Positions 12,390-25,793 are shown, numbered from the stretch's first letter. The stretch is 64,000 bases of DNA from Margaritifera margaritifera (GCA_029931535.1 JAQPZY010001579.1:186001-250000); one strand, 5' to 3'. The notes: generated from the sequence alone by a model not told the origin. Program-made: numbers and translations.

Positions 12390-15300
12390 TGCATAGTTCT
12401 ACCGCATACCTACAGTTACACCGGAAAACTAAACAAAATTTATTTTTTATGTCTGAGCCAATATTTTGTGTCACAATGTATTGCCAGGGACTAGGGGTTC
12501 TTAGGAAAAGGAGAGATGTGTTTAATTTTCTAAACCATTTTTTTCCACAGGATACGCATTTCATTGAAAAGTGAGAAAATATTACAAGGACTGCATGGGG
12601 ATGTGTATGTTTCTTCAGTTCATATTATACTAGCTCTAGAGGGGTAGCTATATTACTGAATAATAATTCCCAATTTATCGTACATGAAGTGACGAAAGAC
12701 ATTATGGGAAATAAACTTATTCTGGAGATAACTATTGATAATTATGGATTCACATTTACAAATATATATGGACCAAATTGAGACAGCCCAGAATTTTATT
12801 CCCAGATTTAAAAAAAGACACTTTAGATTTTTGGGGAAAAAAATAATCATTTTTGAACTGGAAGAGACTATCAATTACCCTTGGATTCAGACTCTGACAC
12901 TTATAATGATAATAACATGAATAATCGAAAGGTAGTAGAAGTTGTTTTAGATACTTGTATCGAATAAAGCCTTATAGATATTAGGCTGGAGCTGCATATT
13001 GATGTCCATATATACATGTGGAGGAAAATTTACCCCATTAAACAAGCAAGACTTTATTTTTTTGTTTGTTTTTAGCCTCTGATAATTTATTTCAAAATGT
13101 TCAAAATGTTAATCTTGAAGCAGGATACTGATCACTCTTTGGTACAAATGAAAATAGTCTTTGAAAAGGAAACCGAAAGAAATGTTCTTTGGAAATTTAA
13201 TATTCACTGCTTAAAGACTCTTAATACATAAAAAAGTAAAAGAAACCATTTTAAAATGAAAAATACCAGTACATTTGTGTAGAACAATCTGATAATGTGG
13301 TAAATATTTCATCTGCTGATCTGAAATTTACAATTAAGAACCAACTTTTTTTCAAAAACTATTGTCAGAAATTAGAGGAATTACAATTCCATTTTCTTCT
13401 TTCAAGAAAAATACTCAAGATCGACAGGAAAATCAAGTGCTTAAGGAGATGAAGTCGATAGAAGAGAGAAATGATGCAAACAAATTATCATAAATATATA
13501 AAAAGGAGAGAACTTGAAAAGATTAGGAACAATAATATGAATGGAGTAATGGTTACGGCTAGAGTGAAGTGGATTGAAGAAGGGGAGAAAGTAACCAAAT
13601 ACTTTTGTTATCTAGAAAACAGAAACTACATTAGTAGAATGATGCCTGCACTTGTCCATAATAATGGATCGGTAACACAAAACTCAAGAGGAGCTTTTGG
13701 AAGAAACCAGTGTAACTATAGTAATTTAGAAAAAATATGAAGTTCAAACTGTTGATATTGAGACTTTTCTCAATTACTCTGATATTTCAAAATTAAATAA
13801 TATTTAGAAGGATTCAATGAATATCCCTTTATCTTATCTAGAAGCCAATAATAGTCTACAAAAAATTAAAACAGAAAAAAGTCCAGGATCTATATACTTT
13901 CTTTTGGATAGATATTTGAGGTGTTTTGGTGAAAGCAATATATTTTAAGCATAAACGTGGAGAACTATCTCCCACCCAGAAAGAGGATGTTATAATATAG
14001 TTACCAAATGGTGACAAGCCTAAACAATATATTTCAAACTGGAGACCTATTTTACTACTAAATTTGTCATACGAAATTGCTACTGCTTACAAATCAAATA
14101 GAATGACAACTGTACTCCCTACAAATATACTCTAAGATCAAACGTTTTTTGTTTTTTTTTTAAAAGGGAAATACTTTGATTAGAACATTAAGAATTTATA
14201 TGATTTGCTGTTTTACACTAGAAAGCATAACATGCTTTTTCTAATTGATTTCGAAAAAGAGTTTGATTCTGTTGCATGGTTGTTCATAGATACAGTAATG
14301 AAATATTTTAAGTTTGTTGAATTGGTCATACAATGGATTGAGCTTTTTTATTGTAACATCAAATCATGTATTGGCTCATACGATAAGACACAATAAGATT
14401 GTTACAGAAATAAATGTTAGTGGTACAACTTATGTGTTATTCTCAATACACAACGATACATCACTCACTCTTGATGGTTCCGAAAAGTCTCTGAAAGTTG
14501 TTTTAGATCGTGTGTATCAATATTCAGAATTTTCAGGTCTAAGTAATAATATAGAAAAACAAAAGTAATATGGTTTGGAAGCAGAACAGAGAGCAAAATT
14601 GATATTCTGTTCTGATAATAAACTTAATTAGGACTGCAGTGAATTTTTTTTCTTGGGGATTAAGTTTTCAACGAACTTAGATAATATCCCAACTCTTAAC
14701 TATCCCACCAAAGTCAGAGTAATTAAGAATTAACTTTTACAATCGAACAAGCGTGTTCTCACACCACTTGGAAAAATAGCAATAATAAAAGTTTTGCGGT
14801 TTCAAAAATTTCTTAGCTTTTATTAACTTTACCAAATTCATCACAACAGGTACCTAATGAACTTAATACACTCTTTTACAAGTTGCTATGGAAGGGTGCA
14901 AATTATAAAATAAACAAAAATATTGAACACAATGGTATTATGAGGGAGGTATACAGACGATACGTGTTTGTTTATTTTTTAAATATTTGCTTTTTTTTCT
15001 TTTTTTTTTTTTTTTCTTTTTTTTTTAATTATACGTGTGAATTGAAACATACATGGCTTACGAGAATGTTGTCTGGGAACTCTAACTGGAACCATCTGTT
15101 ACAACTCTCAATTCCAAATATTGATAATGTTTTCCATTGTGGAACAGATTTTGTTTAGTAAATAACAAAGAATCTTAATCCTTTCTGGATATATGTTTTG
15201 GCACTCTTTTTAGGGATTAAGTTTTCAACGAACTTAGATAATATCCCAACTCTTAACTATCCCACCAAAGTCAGAGAAATTAAGAATTAACTTTTACAAT

Positions 15301-15535
15301 CGAACAAGCGTGTTTTCACACCACTTGGAAAAATAGCGATAATAAAAGTTTTGCGGTTTCAATAATTTCTCACCTTTTATTAACTTTACCAAATTCATCA
15401 CAACAGGTACCTAGTGAACTTAATACACTCTTTTACAAGTTGCTTTGGAAGGGTGCAAATTATAAAATAAACAAAAATATTGAACACAATGGTATTATGA
15501 GGGAGGTATACAGATGATACGTGTTTGTTTATTTT

Positions 15536-15570
<35 letters not shown>

Positions 15571-16660
15571 ATACGTGTGAATTGAAACATACATGGCTTA
15601 CGAGAATGTTGTCTGGGAACTCTAACTGGAACCATCTGTTACAACTCTCAATTCCCAATATTGATAATGTTTTCCATTGTGGAACAGATTTTGTTTAGTA
15701 AATAACAAAGAATCTTAATCCTTTCTGGATATATGTTTTGGCACTCTCTCAGAATTCCTTAAATCAATTCAAGTTAATTCACCTCAATTCTTTTTGCCTA
15801 CATCTGTATAGTTCAATCCTAAAATAACTATAAAAGGTAAGAGTATTGACTAAAAAAATATGGTTTCAGATAGACATTACCTATGTTAACGATATCATTA
15901 ACAAAGATGGTTCCTGGATATGTTTTGACATCTTCAAAAGTGAATTCTCACTCAGAACCAACTTCCTAGACTTTCAAAGCATACTAACGGGCTATACAAT
16001 CTAATAAAGATACATTTAACTTCAACTGGTATTGTATTTTACAGCAACCGTTTTATAAATGTTTTGGCACACACTATCATCAAAAATTAAAGAGAGTGTA
16101 CAGGTTTATATATAAAAATAATTGCATGTGACGTAAAACCAACTTCGGTAAGAAAATGGTATGCTCAGCTCAGTAATATAGCAGAAAAAGAATAGCTACA
16201 ATATTTTATACATCCATATATAACTACAAAGTGTCCAAACCTTAAATGGATGCAATTGTTGATTTTACATAGGATCTTGGCTACAAATTCATTACTTAAA
16301 ACTGTCAAAATTGGCACAGAAAGTTGTGTTCTCTGCTATATTACATGCTGAAACAAGATCCCGTCTATTTTGGGATTGACGCATATTACAGGCATTTGTA
16401 AATAAAATGCTACAATGGATCGAGAGTACGTGCAGACACACCGGCAACTTAGTTTTCTCCAAGAAAATTGTAATATTTGGAATCAAAGAAAGAACTCGGG
16501 CTGATGATGTAGTAAATTTACTTATTCTTTTAGCAAAATAGCTTATTTCTAAATGTCGATATTATAAAGACATACCTAATTTTGTCATATTTTACAAAGC
16601 TACTTCAATTTTGTTTCAATGTCGAAAAATACAATACATACAGGTACTATGAATTGGAAA
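12390..16660 (+). pseudogene. Dead L1/Tx1-like LINE (endonuclease + reverse transcriptase)
   Basis: Conserved blocks appear in the order expected for ORF2 of an L1-superfamily non-LTR retrotransposon. Endonuclease N-terminus: CQGLGVLRKRRDVFNFL and QDTHF at about 12480-12570. Further endonuclease blocks: RGVAILLNN and FTNIYGPN at about 12640-12780. The pre-RT linker VKWIEEGEKVTKYFCYLE is at 13566-13620. RT blocks: KSPG near 13880, NWRPILLLN near 14040, LIDFEKEFDSVAW at about 14236-14280. The fingers/thumb block SEFSGLSNNIEK is near 14525 and LTPLGKIAIIKVL near 14760. Many stops and frameshifts break it. About 100 residues are missing between the EKEFDSV block and the catalytic loop, which reads IHNDT in place of the usual [FY]ADD. 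It is non-functional. The affiliation rests on motif order; the clade is not resolved beyond L1/Tx1-like. Confidence 0.9.
14656..15747 (+). repeat. Tandem duplication of the LINE 3' part (~0.55 kb, two copies)
   Basis: 14656-15207 and 15213-15747 are nearly identical direct copies. Both begin gggattaagttttcaacgaa and end ggatatatgttttggcactct. They differ by a few substitutions and by the length of an internal T-rich tract (around 14990-15027 and 15540-15566). The T-tract interrupts the LINE coding sequence between MREVYRR and YTCELKHTWL, so it was present before the duplication. Confidence 0.92.
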
Positions 16661-17599
16661 AGTTTGATAGTAAATGGTTATTATACAAACAACAGATTGC
16701 ATAATCTTATGTTTGCAGTCTGTTGGGATGTGAAGAAAACGAGCATGTTAACTTTCATTTGACAGAGCTATTTATTCTTTACCGTCTACGTTATATAACA
16801 CCGGATAACACAGCACGTATTTTGTGCAACTGTTACTTTGATGGGTTCGAAAACAAAACTGTATCACACTTGAATCATCACGAATAAGAAGTATGCATGC
16901 TGGTAATCCTAGCACTGTGTGGCTATTTTTCTTTCTGAACTATTATTTACGTTATACTAAAAAACCGGTATTAGTTTCTGAATGTGTTTTTTCTCAATAT
17001 TTTCAAATTGCATAAGTGTACTTTCAGAAAATAGTATTGCATACACAATAAAAGTTGTCTCTGCATTTAAAAAAAAATAGGCCAAGTTGGTGTACCTTGT
17101 GTTCTTTCAATTTCATTTTCTGAGCACACAGGAGCAGTCATTGTCGTCAGCTGATTTTCTTACTAGTAATCAAAAGGAAATGCTAATCCAAGTAGGTGAA
17201 AGACATGTAATAGTATGTAAACTTTCCACACAATATAAGAGTTGCAGAGCAAACAACCTTTCTCTGTATCTTCCTCCTTTAGCATTTCCCCAAAGCCCAA
17301 TAGCAGAACTTATGGCGTTATTGTGTGGACATGAGACCGGAAGGGTCCAAAACTTGGGATACTAGAACTATGTTAAAGAATTATTTCGAACACTAACAAT
17401 CACACTCAGCTGATGCCTCATTAATATCAAGCTGCGTGGCAAACTTGTAATAATAAGTAAGAGAATTGCTGTTCAGAAACGAGGGTAGATGGGTCTGACA
17501 ATATTGGCCTAAACTCTGTTTACAGATTATACAAAATGTTGACACTCAAACGCAACCCAGTTTTCATCAATATCAAGTTTAGAACCAAATTAGTTTTAA
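16661..17599. other. Flank of the LINE, no supported gene
   Basis: A 61-codon open stretch at 16705-16887 (containing CEENEHVNFHL) follows an acceptor-like tttgcag, and a 92-codon frame lies at 17087-17365. Neither has a recognised family, matching neighbouring exon or donor. They may be LINE-derived or chance. Confidence 0.35.
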
Positions 17600-18560
17600 A
17601 AAAACAATACTTTTTACAAAACAGTGTTTAATGATCATCACAAGTTTCAACTAGATATCGATATTTATCCCGTCACAATGTTGCATTCCACGTCAGGCAT
17701 GTTAATCCGTAATTTTAGCATACGGTTAAGAATTCACTTTGTTTTCTGCTGAAAACATTCCATTTAATTACACATTATCGCCAGTCCAGAGTCAGGCTTC
17801 GTAACTTTAGTGTTTTAAGTTTCATTTGACAGAATGCTTAGCAATTTGGGGGAATTGATTTTGTTATGTTGTGATACAAGTTGTGCGGTCTAATGTTGGT
17901 ATAAGGTGCCAAAGTTACGAGAAAATATAAAGACATATGCCATGTTAATCATCCAGTCGAATGGACTAGCAACAACTTTTCATTTTTGTAATATCCGAAA
18001 TAGCTGCATTGAAAAAAATTATCCATTGTTTCTTACTGCTCATCTACATCAACTACTTATGTTGACTGAAAACCGTCAGTGCAACCATCCATGTAGTCTA
18101 GTAGTAGGGATGACCAAATCTTCCGCTTGAAATTATAATTTTCATAGTATTCCTTTCTCTGAGAAATGTTTTAGATATCTGGCAAAGACGAAAGCCACAG
18201 GTTAAAGGCCAATACTTATTGAGCATCTGCACAATGACTGATTTCGCCTACAAAGAGTATGTTAAATCCTTTCAATATCTAGAAAAATACCTATTTATAA
18301 CATGTTCCCAAATATTTATCATACAATAAGACAGAGGGAAAATTAAATCCTTATTCCAAATCTATATAACAATAAATTCAAATGTTCTGCAGCTCAGGAG
18401 GACTGGCGATAAGAAGCCTCATCTTAAAACATAACTCTTCAAAATACCTGCTATTTCCACATTTTTTAAAGATAAATTTAAGAAATAAGAGGCAGAGGAA
18501 AAAAGATAAAACTTTATGGCACATTTATTTCAATAGCTTTATTAATTAGAACAATCAATA
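17600..18560 (+). repeat. Dispersed repeat X, copy 1
   Basis: Matches 37440-38410 in the same orientation over roughly 950 bp. Shared anchors in order are gtttaatgatcat, acaagtttcaa, tagatatcgat, tttagcata, gtgaaaacattc-like, ggggaattgattttgttatg, atgtagtctagt and taagaagcctc. Divergence is substantial with many small indels. No ORF is preserved in both copies. The element class is unknown. Confidence 0.85.
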
Positions 18561-19230
18561 TTAACAAAGTATTTTATACAGTTTGGAAAGCAACACAGGC
18601 TTAAAAAGTATAATACTTGCAGATATTATTACTACCAAAAAGATCAGTAGAAATAAATAACATGAAGTTCAAATTTAAATGATAGCTTAAAATTTTAACA
18701 GACTTTCTTTAAAGGGCACAAAATGTTAAAATTGTTCAAATACATTCAAAAGACTCCATCCAGTCTTCAAGAATTATGAAACTTATTAAAACACGATTCG
18801 CTTCCTTCCTCTCTGACAGTATTCAATATTACTTCCTTTTCATCTCATTCTCCAGCTAAATTCATTTGTGCACTGTATGCCATCAGTCGCAAAAATTGCA
18901 CAAGTGCATTCAAATATGTTAGAAGCCAGTCTCAACGAACTGTTAAGATGGTTTACTTCAACAGCACATCACTTACTACAAAGAATTATTCGCATTCTTT
19001 ATCAAACACCTCGATTGTTTACAAAACATAAGTAACTTTGACACAAGTGGCTGATCCAAGAATAGATACTCAAACCAAAAAACAAATCATACTGAAACCA
19101 GGTGGAAATGGATCTCTAGGATGTTTAATTATTTGTTCGCTTCTACGATGGGATCCTAATAAGTTAACTAATAAAACAAGACCTATTCAAAAACCTAAAT
19201 CTTAAAGGAAGAAAAAAAAAAAAAAGAGAC
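18561..19230. other. Non-coding AT-rich DNA
   Basis: No exon, repeat unit or motif was recognised. A short A-run lies near 19210. Confidence 0.4.
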
Positions 19231-21120
19231 TGACAGTGAGTTAACGCTGTAAATTATCTCCCAAGAAGAAAACCAAAAAGAATATGACCCCTTCAAGAAA
19301 GAGATGTACTGCAGCTAGAAAACCTCGATCTGTGCCCGTCTCCCCGCTTTCTTCTTCTCCTCATTAGTTATAAATCTTATTTAAGACACGTGTTTCCCCA
19401 TCTGATGAAACAAATGGAAACCCATCTCTAAAGGGACTTCTACTTCTTCTTCATCGACGCCTTTTTCTGCTGGTCTAGTTGCTGCTGCAGCCAAAATGTG
19501 GCATCCCCTAAGAAAAAAGTACAAGACAGAATAGGCATACAACAATGTTTACTGGATTTGTCCAAACAAGAACTGGCACAATTGAGTCCTTTGACAACAC
19601 CTTGTCAACCAGTAGTGCCCAACTTCAAGTTGGTACGACGTGTCGACAATCAATGAAGACGAATTCAAGTATAAAAGAAGAAGTGTTGGATAAGATTCAC
19701 TTCAGTTTTCTGAATAAAACCGTCTTCCTCTCAAAGTTCACACTATCGTCGACGACCAAAGATGTCTTCAAAAAGAAAGGAAAACAAGCTAACCCTTCTC
19801 GTTTAGCTAAATATTGGGATGCATTATCAGTACTCACGAAAGCAAATGATCAGATGCACACAACAAATCATTAAAAAAGTATCCAAAGTAATCATCGATA
19901 CTGTGAGCGAATGTTATTCGAACATCTTAAAATGAACAGTTCTTTTGACCAAGATACAGAAACAACGATTAGGATGACATCGTCACGTTTTTCTCCAGAT
20001 ATTGCAATATAAATTCCAGTCAGTCAAAAGAAAAAAGTGCTCGTTCAATGATAAGAATTTCTTATTACGCTGATCGGTCCGTTGTTAAAAGTCGCTACTC
20101 CCTTGTTAGGATCGATTGTTGGACTTCTGTTAGCAGGAGTGTTGAGGTGAACATAAAAAGACAAGACCTTTCTAGACGGACATCACATCTGTACCCTTCG
20201 ATCTTATGGAAGGATGAAAAATGACTTCCGCTCCTTACAAACGGTGGATGGAACTCTATGTTTGGTACAAACAACGCACATAGCACTTGCTTCCTAATCA
20301 TAATCTCACAAAGATGTCACACTTACAACAAGAGTTGCAATTGTTGATAAATTAAACAGATTTGTCTGAAACGGAAAATTCGCAACGGTACTGACAATTA
20401 TTGCAACGTCTTCACATTTCTTCCAGAAAGCTTTAGATGAAAATGCAAAACCTACTCCAAAAGATTTCAAGAATGTCATGAAAATCGAGGAAAAACAAAA
20501 GCAGCAGCAGCTCTAAAGACAATTATAGACACAGGAACTGGGATGGAAGAGAAAGAAACAAGAGAAGTGTTTCAAACCCCCTCTCATCAAATACCTTTTA
20601 CTCTAGTGTGGCAGCCCTATCGACACCTTCCCCTGCTTCGAGGCGAGAAAAGTAAAAAACCTGGGTCAAAAAGATGATGTCGACACCCTCTTCAGCAGAA
20701 AAAAAAGAATGGAAGACAGACGTAAAAAAGAAGAATAAAAAATAAAAAAAGTCATGCATTGCATTTCAAGATACCACACGCGCCTAAGAGCATCGAACAG
20801 TGTGTGACTTATTGAGAAGCAACAGCATAGATACACTTTTGACCAGCATTTGCTATAATCCTGCTGATACAGCTGGCTACGGAGGGATTCAAAAATTGCG
20901 TTGTGCAGTCAAAACCAAACTTAAAAGTCAACGCATGGAAGACGTCCGAAGTGAAGTGACTTTGGTAGAAATCATTCGTGCCACTTAAGTCTAAAATGTT
21001 GTCGAGGATCAAACCACTTTCGTCGTACAAATGTTCAGCGAACACGCCCAAGAACACTTGGACGAAAATGATCCTGGCTATTACAAAACCAATAAAACGA
21101 GCCCTGGCTAATCCCTGATT
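19231..21120 (+). pseudogene. Decayed coding-like stretch of unknown origin
   Basis: Successive protein-like segments appear in shifting frames. About 19290-19365 gives a basic, serine/proline-rich segment (MTPSRKRCTAARKPRS). About 19495-19655 gives QQCLLDLSKQELAQLSPL and VVPNFKLVRRVDN. 19545-19874 is a 109-codon frame that includes KEEVLDKIHFSFLNK. About 20070-20148 gives a hydrophobic segment (LLGSIVGLLLAGVL). About 20840-20985 gives YNPADTAGYGGIQKL. GC content is a little higher than in the flanks. The last segment faintly resembles the region before the catalytic core in Polinton/Maverick-type integrases, but no catalytic residues were found. It could instead be another degraded element or gene. 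Confidence 0.35.
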
Positions 21121-21833
21121 ATAAATCTATGACATGAGAACTCCTGCAGGATTTTACTTTAATGCTCGACATCTTGTCGAAACGTTTCAACTATTTTCAA
21201 CGATCAGTTTGGCAAAGCAATCCATAAAACGAAGAGACGTGTTTTGATCGAGTAACATCCACTCATCATCTCTAACAGGACATGTGCGACAGTAAAACGC
21301 TGTCCATCACCTTTTCTCCCAGTTTGTTTGCTATTCTGGGTGGAAACACAAATTTCGCTCCTACCAAAGACATCAAAATCAGCAACCGATTCTTCAAGTA
21401 TTTTCGATACCCCCCCCCCCCCCCGATTTGAACTAAGGACTGAATTTGATGTTTGATATAAAAAAAATGTTGTTGGGTGCTTTTTAAATTCATTCATTTC
21501 TTATTAACAACTCTTGGATAGGTTAGATCCCCTAGTCCATTTTTGGGGAATGAGCTAACAGATCTCATAGTAACAAAATCTGAACTTTAAAACTCGGGTG
21601 GTAATTTTGTTTTATTATATTACAGTTAGGAATCATACGAAGAGATCTGCCTCTCAGAATATATGTTATTTGTGCACATATTTTGTCTGATACATTTTTT
21701 ACAATGAAATTTTACTTGTTAATCATTGTTTTATTTTTTCTTTACAATACTTTACTCCATCAATTATGTAATAAAAAATAGGAAACCAAATTTATTGATA
21801 ATGTTTTTTATAACATTGAATAATGATGAATTT
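21121..21833. other. Non-coding; C-run at 21411-21424
   Basis: A homopolymeric C-run lies next to two overlapping minus-strand frames (21204-21497). Those frames owe part of their length to the run and are not supported as genes. Confidence 0.4.
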
Positions 21834-22142
21834 CTATTTACCTCTTTTGTTCGGAGTCACCGGCATGCAGATCAGCCTCAAAATCTTCGTCTGAGTTGGC
21901 CGTATGAACTTGTATTGCACCGAAACTTCCTCTTTCTCAATACCAAAGTTTGAACTTCTTGGTCTTGTTGTGACAATATTGTACTTTTCCTCTGAAAGTC
22001 TTTTATGTAGTGTTTTTGTGACATCAGTCATTACAGTTTTCTCACTTGTTTCACCCTTGTTATGCGGAATATTTCCTGGTCTGATGAGAAACTAAATTCT
22101 CATATTAAGACAACCTTTGGTTTTCCTCTTTACTTTTGGCAT
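21834..22142 (-). pseudogene. Broken ORF of unknown family, one in-frame stop
   Basis: Read on the minus strand from the ATG at 22142, a single frame gives MPKVKRKTKGCLNMRI, then a TAG. It continues in the same frame with RPGNIPHNKGETSEK, MTDVTKTLHKRLSEEKYNIV and RPTQTKILRL, ending CMPVTPNKRGK at a TAG (21834-21836). That is 102 codons with one internal stop. The basic N-terminus followed by a GNIPHNKG-type motif looks like the start of a longer nuclear or transposon-encoded protein, but the family is not identified. The internal stop and absence of any further domain downstream suggest a degraded copy or a first exon with a nonsense change. Confidence 0.5.
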
Positions 22143-24320
22143 TTTTGACACAGTAAAATAACTGTAGTTTATTTGTGAGTTTCAAAGTGTGAGTTCAGTA
22201 CCTGCTTAGCACTGTTAGAACTACACTCTGCACTGTTTATATTGCTTCTTTACATCAATGGAAGCTAGTATCAGTTTACAGTCTGGCCAAACTCGCATTT
22301 GGACTCAGGTTCCAGACCTCTACATTTACCAATTTTTCACGTGACAAGTGATGAAAAATAAAATAAACCTGATAGATGCCAAAACACTTCTTAATATATG
22401 ATTCAAGAAAAAAAAATCTCCAATTAATGAAATTTAGGCGACCAAATTATGATCTTTATACCAGAAATTGATGAAAATAGGGGGTTGTGCAATTTGATAC
22501 TTCTTATTACATACTACTTATAGGTGGATATTTCATGCATGCATATGTGAATAGCAGACACACAGGAAATAAAGAGAAACATGAGACAAACTATTACGAT
22601 CACTGCATTTATTCGGATATCTACATCTATAATATATGAACATGGTAAACATTCTTGAAATACAGCATTCATTCTTATCATCTATAGGCATTGCATACAT
22701 GTTCATTATTACCATTTAATGCGCTTAGAATATCACCCAAGTTAGTATAGTACATATTTGGTGGCCACGGTTGTCAATATACAAAAATGACAAAAATGTA
22801 TGTTCGGTATAGGTCTCGGACTACTAATTATTTTACAACCAGGAAACCAGTCTACTGGTGGGGGAATAAAAAATAGAGTACTAACTCTGTTGAGATTGGG
22901 TTCTAAATGGGTTCAATTTTGTTCCGTTATTAATTTCACAAACTTCAATATATGTGCTATAGCTGACAACAAAATATTTACTTTTATTTTGATATCCTGT
23001 ATTTAATTTCCTACTGACAAAATAGCATATATACTCTTGGTGTGAGGCTATATTATTAGGCGCAGACCAGGGATCCCCCTTGTATAACATCACGAAACTC
23101 GAAAACATGCTGCGAGGCACCTGTTTTTTAAGGCTGAAAACAATGTATCTAACTCTAATGAATGGAACTATGTGTGGTTTGCATGCCTAGCTAATGCAGA
23201 ACTTATTTTTATTTTTTTAATATATTAACATTAAGTTCTATGGGAAATGAATTAGTGGTCCGATCCCTTGTATGTTGAAGAGACACCTTTTTTTCAGCAA
23301 GTACCGGCTGATACTGGATCGATTTCATAGTGTCAGTTTATTACTCCTCTCTATTTGTTTTTATGACAGATAAGAACAAATTTGCCACGTTTTCGTCCAG
23401 CTCATGTGCTGGAATACACTCTACGATTCTACTGTCTCCCATTCTTGCCAGCCACTCCTACGGCAGTCTCATGTCGCCTTCTGTTTTCCATTTCGTGTTA
23501 CAATTTTCACACTGTCTATACATTTTTCTGCGTCACCATCATTAACGCATAAAAATGAGCGATTCCAAAATTTTCTGTCCCTGAATCCGCTGCGCGTTAG
23601 CCATTTTCCCTATGAGAAGCCTTACGCGACATGAGTTCTTCTCCACAGTTATTATGTACGTGTGAGAGAGGGACCAGTTTTAGGTGAAGTTGGCGATATA
23701 AACAGTGGAGAGAATGTTGGCATACCTTTATGCTAATTGCATGTACTGTGATTGAAATTTACTGACATGTGGTAATTACGGAAACTATGCACTATCTAAA
23801 TCAGACAACTGATAAAAATGGCTGTCCCCATATGCTCGAAATGTAAGCCTAAACCAGTCCAAAGTACACTAACTTCAGCGGTTATTAATATAGAGAACAC
23901 GAAGTTTGCCATATTAGATAGCACCAGCTTCTGAAAGTGCAAAGAATGATTTATAACATATACAAAAAGTATATAATTTTTTTTTTTTTCTTCGTTTGTG
24001 TACCGAATTTACCTTTGAAGTCTAGGAAGTGAAAATGACCAAGCGGAGCTAGCAGTCTTTTGAGAGATGCGCGTTTGTGATAAGGCCATGCTGTATTAAA
24101 AGTTATTTTAACAATACCTAAAATAGACAAGGACCTTTTCAACAACTATGATAACCATTTAGGAAATCCTGGGAAATTCTTTTTCTTTAAAAATCAAACC
24201 TATGCAAAATACAAACCTGTAGAAAGAAACCATGTTGACAATGGTAGCAGACTGGTTTATGATCATTTAGCTAGTTATGAACAGAAAAAAATGAAGTAAT
24301 ATACGCGAAAAATTCAGATT
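22143..24320. other. Non-coding; no supported gene
   Basis: AT-rich, with a T-run near 23980-23990. A somewhat more GC-rich patch at 23390-23640 holds two overlapping 70-76 codon frames of no recognised family. No splice-supported exon was found. Confidence 0.4.
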
Positions 24321-24327
24321 AAAGGGA

Positions 24328-24356
24328 TCCAGGCTGATAAAGTGTATCAGCCTGGA
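24328..24356. repeat. Perfect 12 bp inverted repeat with 5-base loop
   Basis: tccaggctgata, loop aagtg, then tatcagcctgga. The hairpin is perfect and is followed by gactaagcatgc-type sequence seen in invertebrate interspersed repeats. It could be part of a short repeat element or a cruciform-forming site. Confidence 0.8.
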
Positions 24357-24442
24357 CACTGTGCTTTTCAGACTAAGCATGCAGAATAAACCTTTTGAGC
24401 TTCATCTGTATCATGTGAGCACTTTACGTTTCAGAGTCCAAA

Positions 24443-24890
<448 letters not shown>

Positions 24891-24894
24891 TTAT

Positions 24895-25185
24895 CATGTC
24901 ATCTTTATCCGCCTGTACCTGTGCCTCATAACGTCTTGGTACTGGCTTGCTCTACAGAAGATATGATATAGTGACGATAACCCAGAAAGTAGTTTTATCA
25001 TCTTTATTTGCATTTGTTTGTACTTCAAAACGTCCTGGTACTGGCTAGCTCGACAGAACGATAACCCAGACAGTAGTTTTATCATCTTTATTTGCATTTG
25101 TTTGTAATTCATAACGTCCTGGTAACGCCTAACCCGAGAGAGGATATGATAAAGGGCTGATAATCCAGACAGTAGTTATATCAAA
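24895..25185. repeat. Three-unit tandem repeat, ~83-101 bp
   Basis: Units begin tcatctttatttgcatttgt (first copy diverged), pass through cataacgtcctggtactggc and end gataacccagacagtagttt. Starts are near 24896, 24997 and 25080. The minus-strand 72-codon frame is simply the repeat translated. Confidence 0.88.
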
Positions 25186-25790
25186 TTATATCAAGTGCAT
25201 TGATATAATCTACTTATCCCGCATTAAGTGGGCGTACAGGTGTGCTAGGCGTACAGGTGTGCAGCGGCTGATTATTTTATCATCAAGTGATTCGAGTACG
25301 CAGAGCTCATACACCAGGGTCGTTACATATACATACAACTTTCATGTGGTAACATGACTAAGTACCCATGATACCACGTTCAACACTCCCACCTCTGTTC
25401 AGATGGCCTATCCAGTTTACACAACGATAACCGATTTAGACAAGGATCCGACTTGACATGGGTGCATCAATTAGTATTGACTGTGCAAGTAGAATTAAGT
25501 CAGTTGAATTAATGCATCCCTTGTAAGGACTCTGATACTTGTTACAATCATATCCCCTTGCAATAAAGTAAAATGAAATACAAGCTTCTTTAAAATCTTT
25601 AACATGCTATGATGTAATGCTTTTTCTTAATGCGGTGTCAGCTTGTAAAATACTTTATTAAAAAAGAAGGTAACGAATGGCTCTAAGTCAAGACAGAATA
25701 CGAGTTTAGAATAATCAGAATTAGGTATAAGGAATATTTAACTATAAATCAATATTCTATCTGATACGGCAATGGTATCGTTCTGATGCT
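25186..25790. other. Non-coding spacer
   Basis: A small direct duplication of gcgtacaggtgtgc lies at about 25232-25262. Otherwise nothing is recognised. Confidence 0.45.
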
Positions 25791-25793
<3 letters not shown>

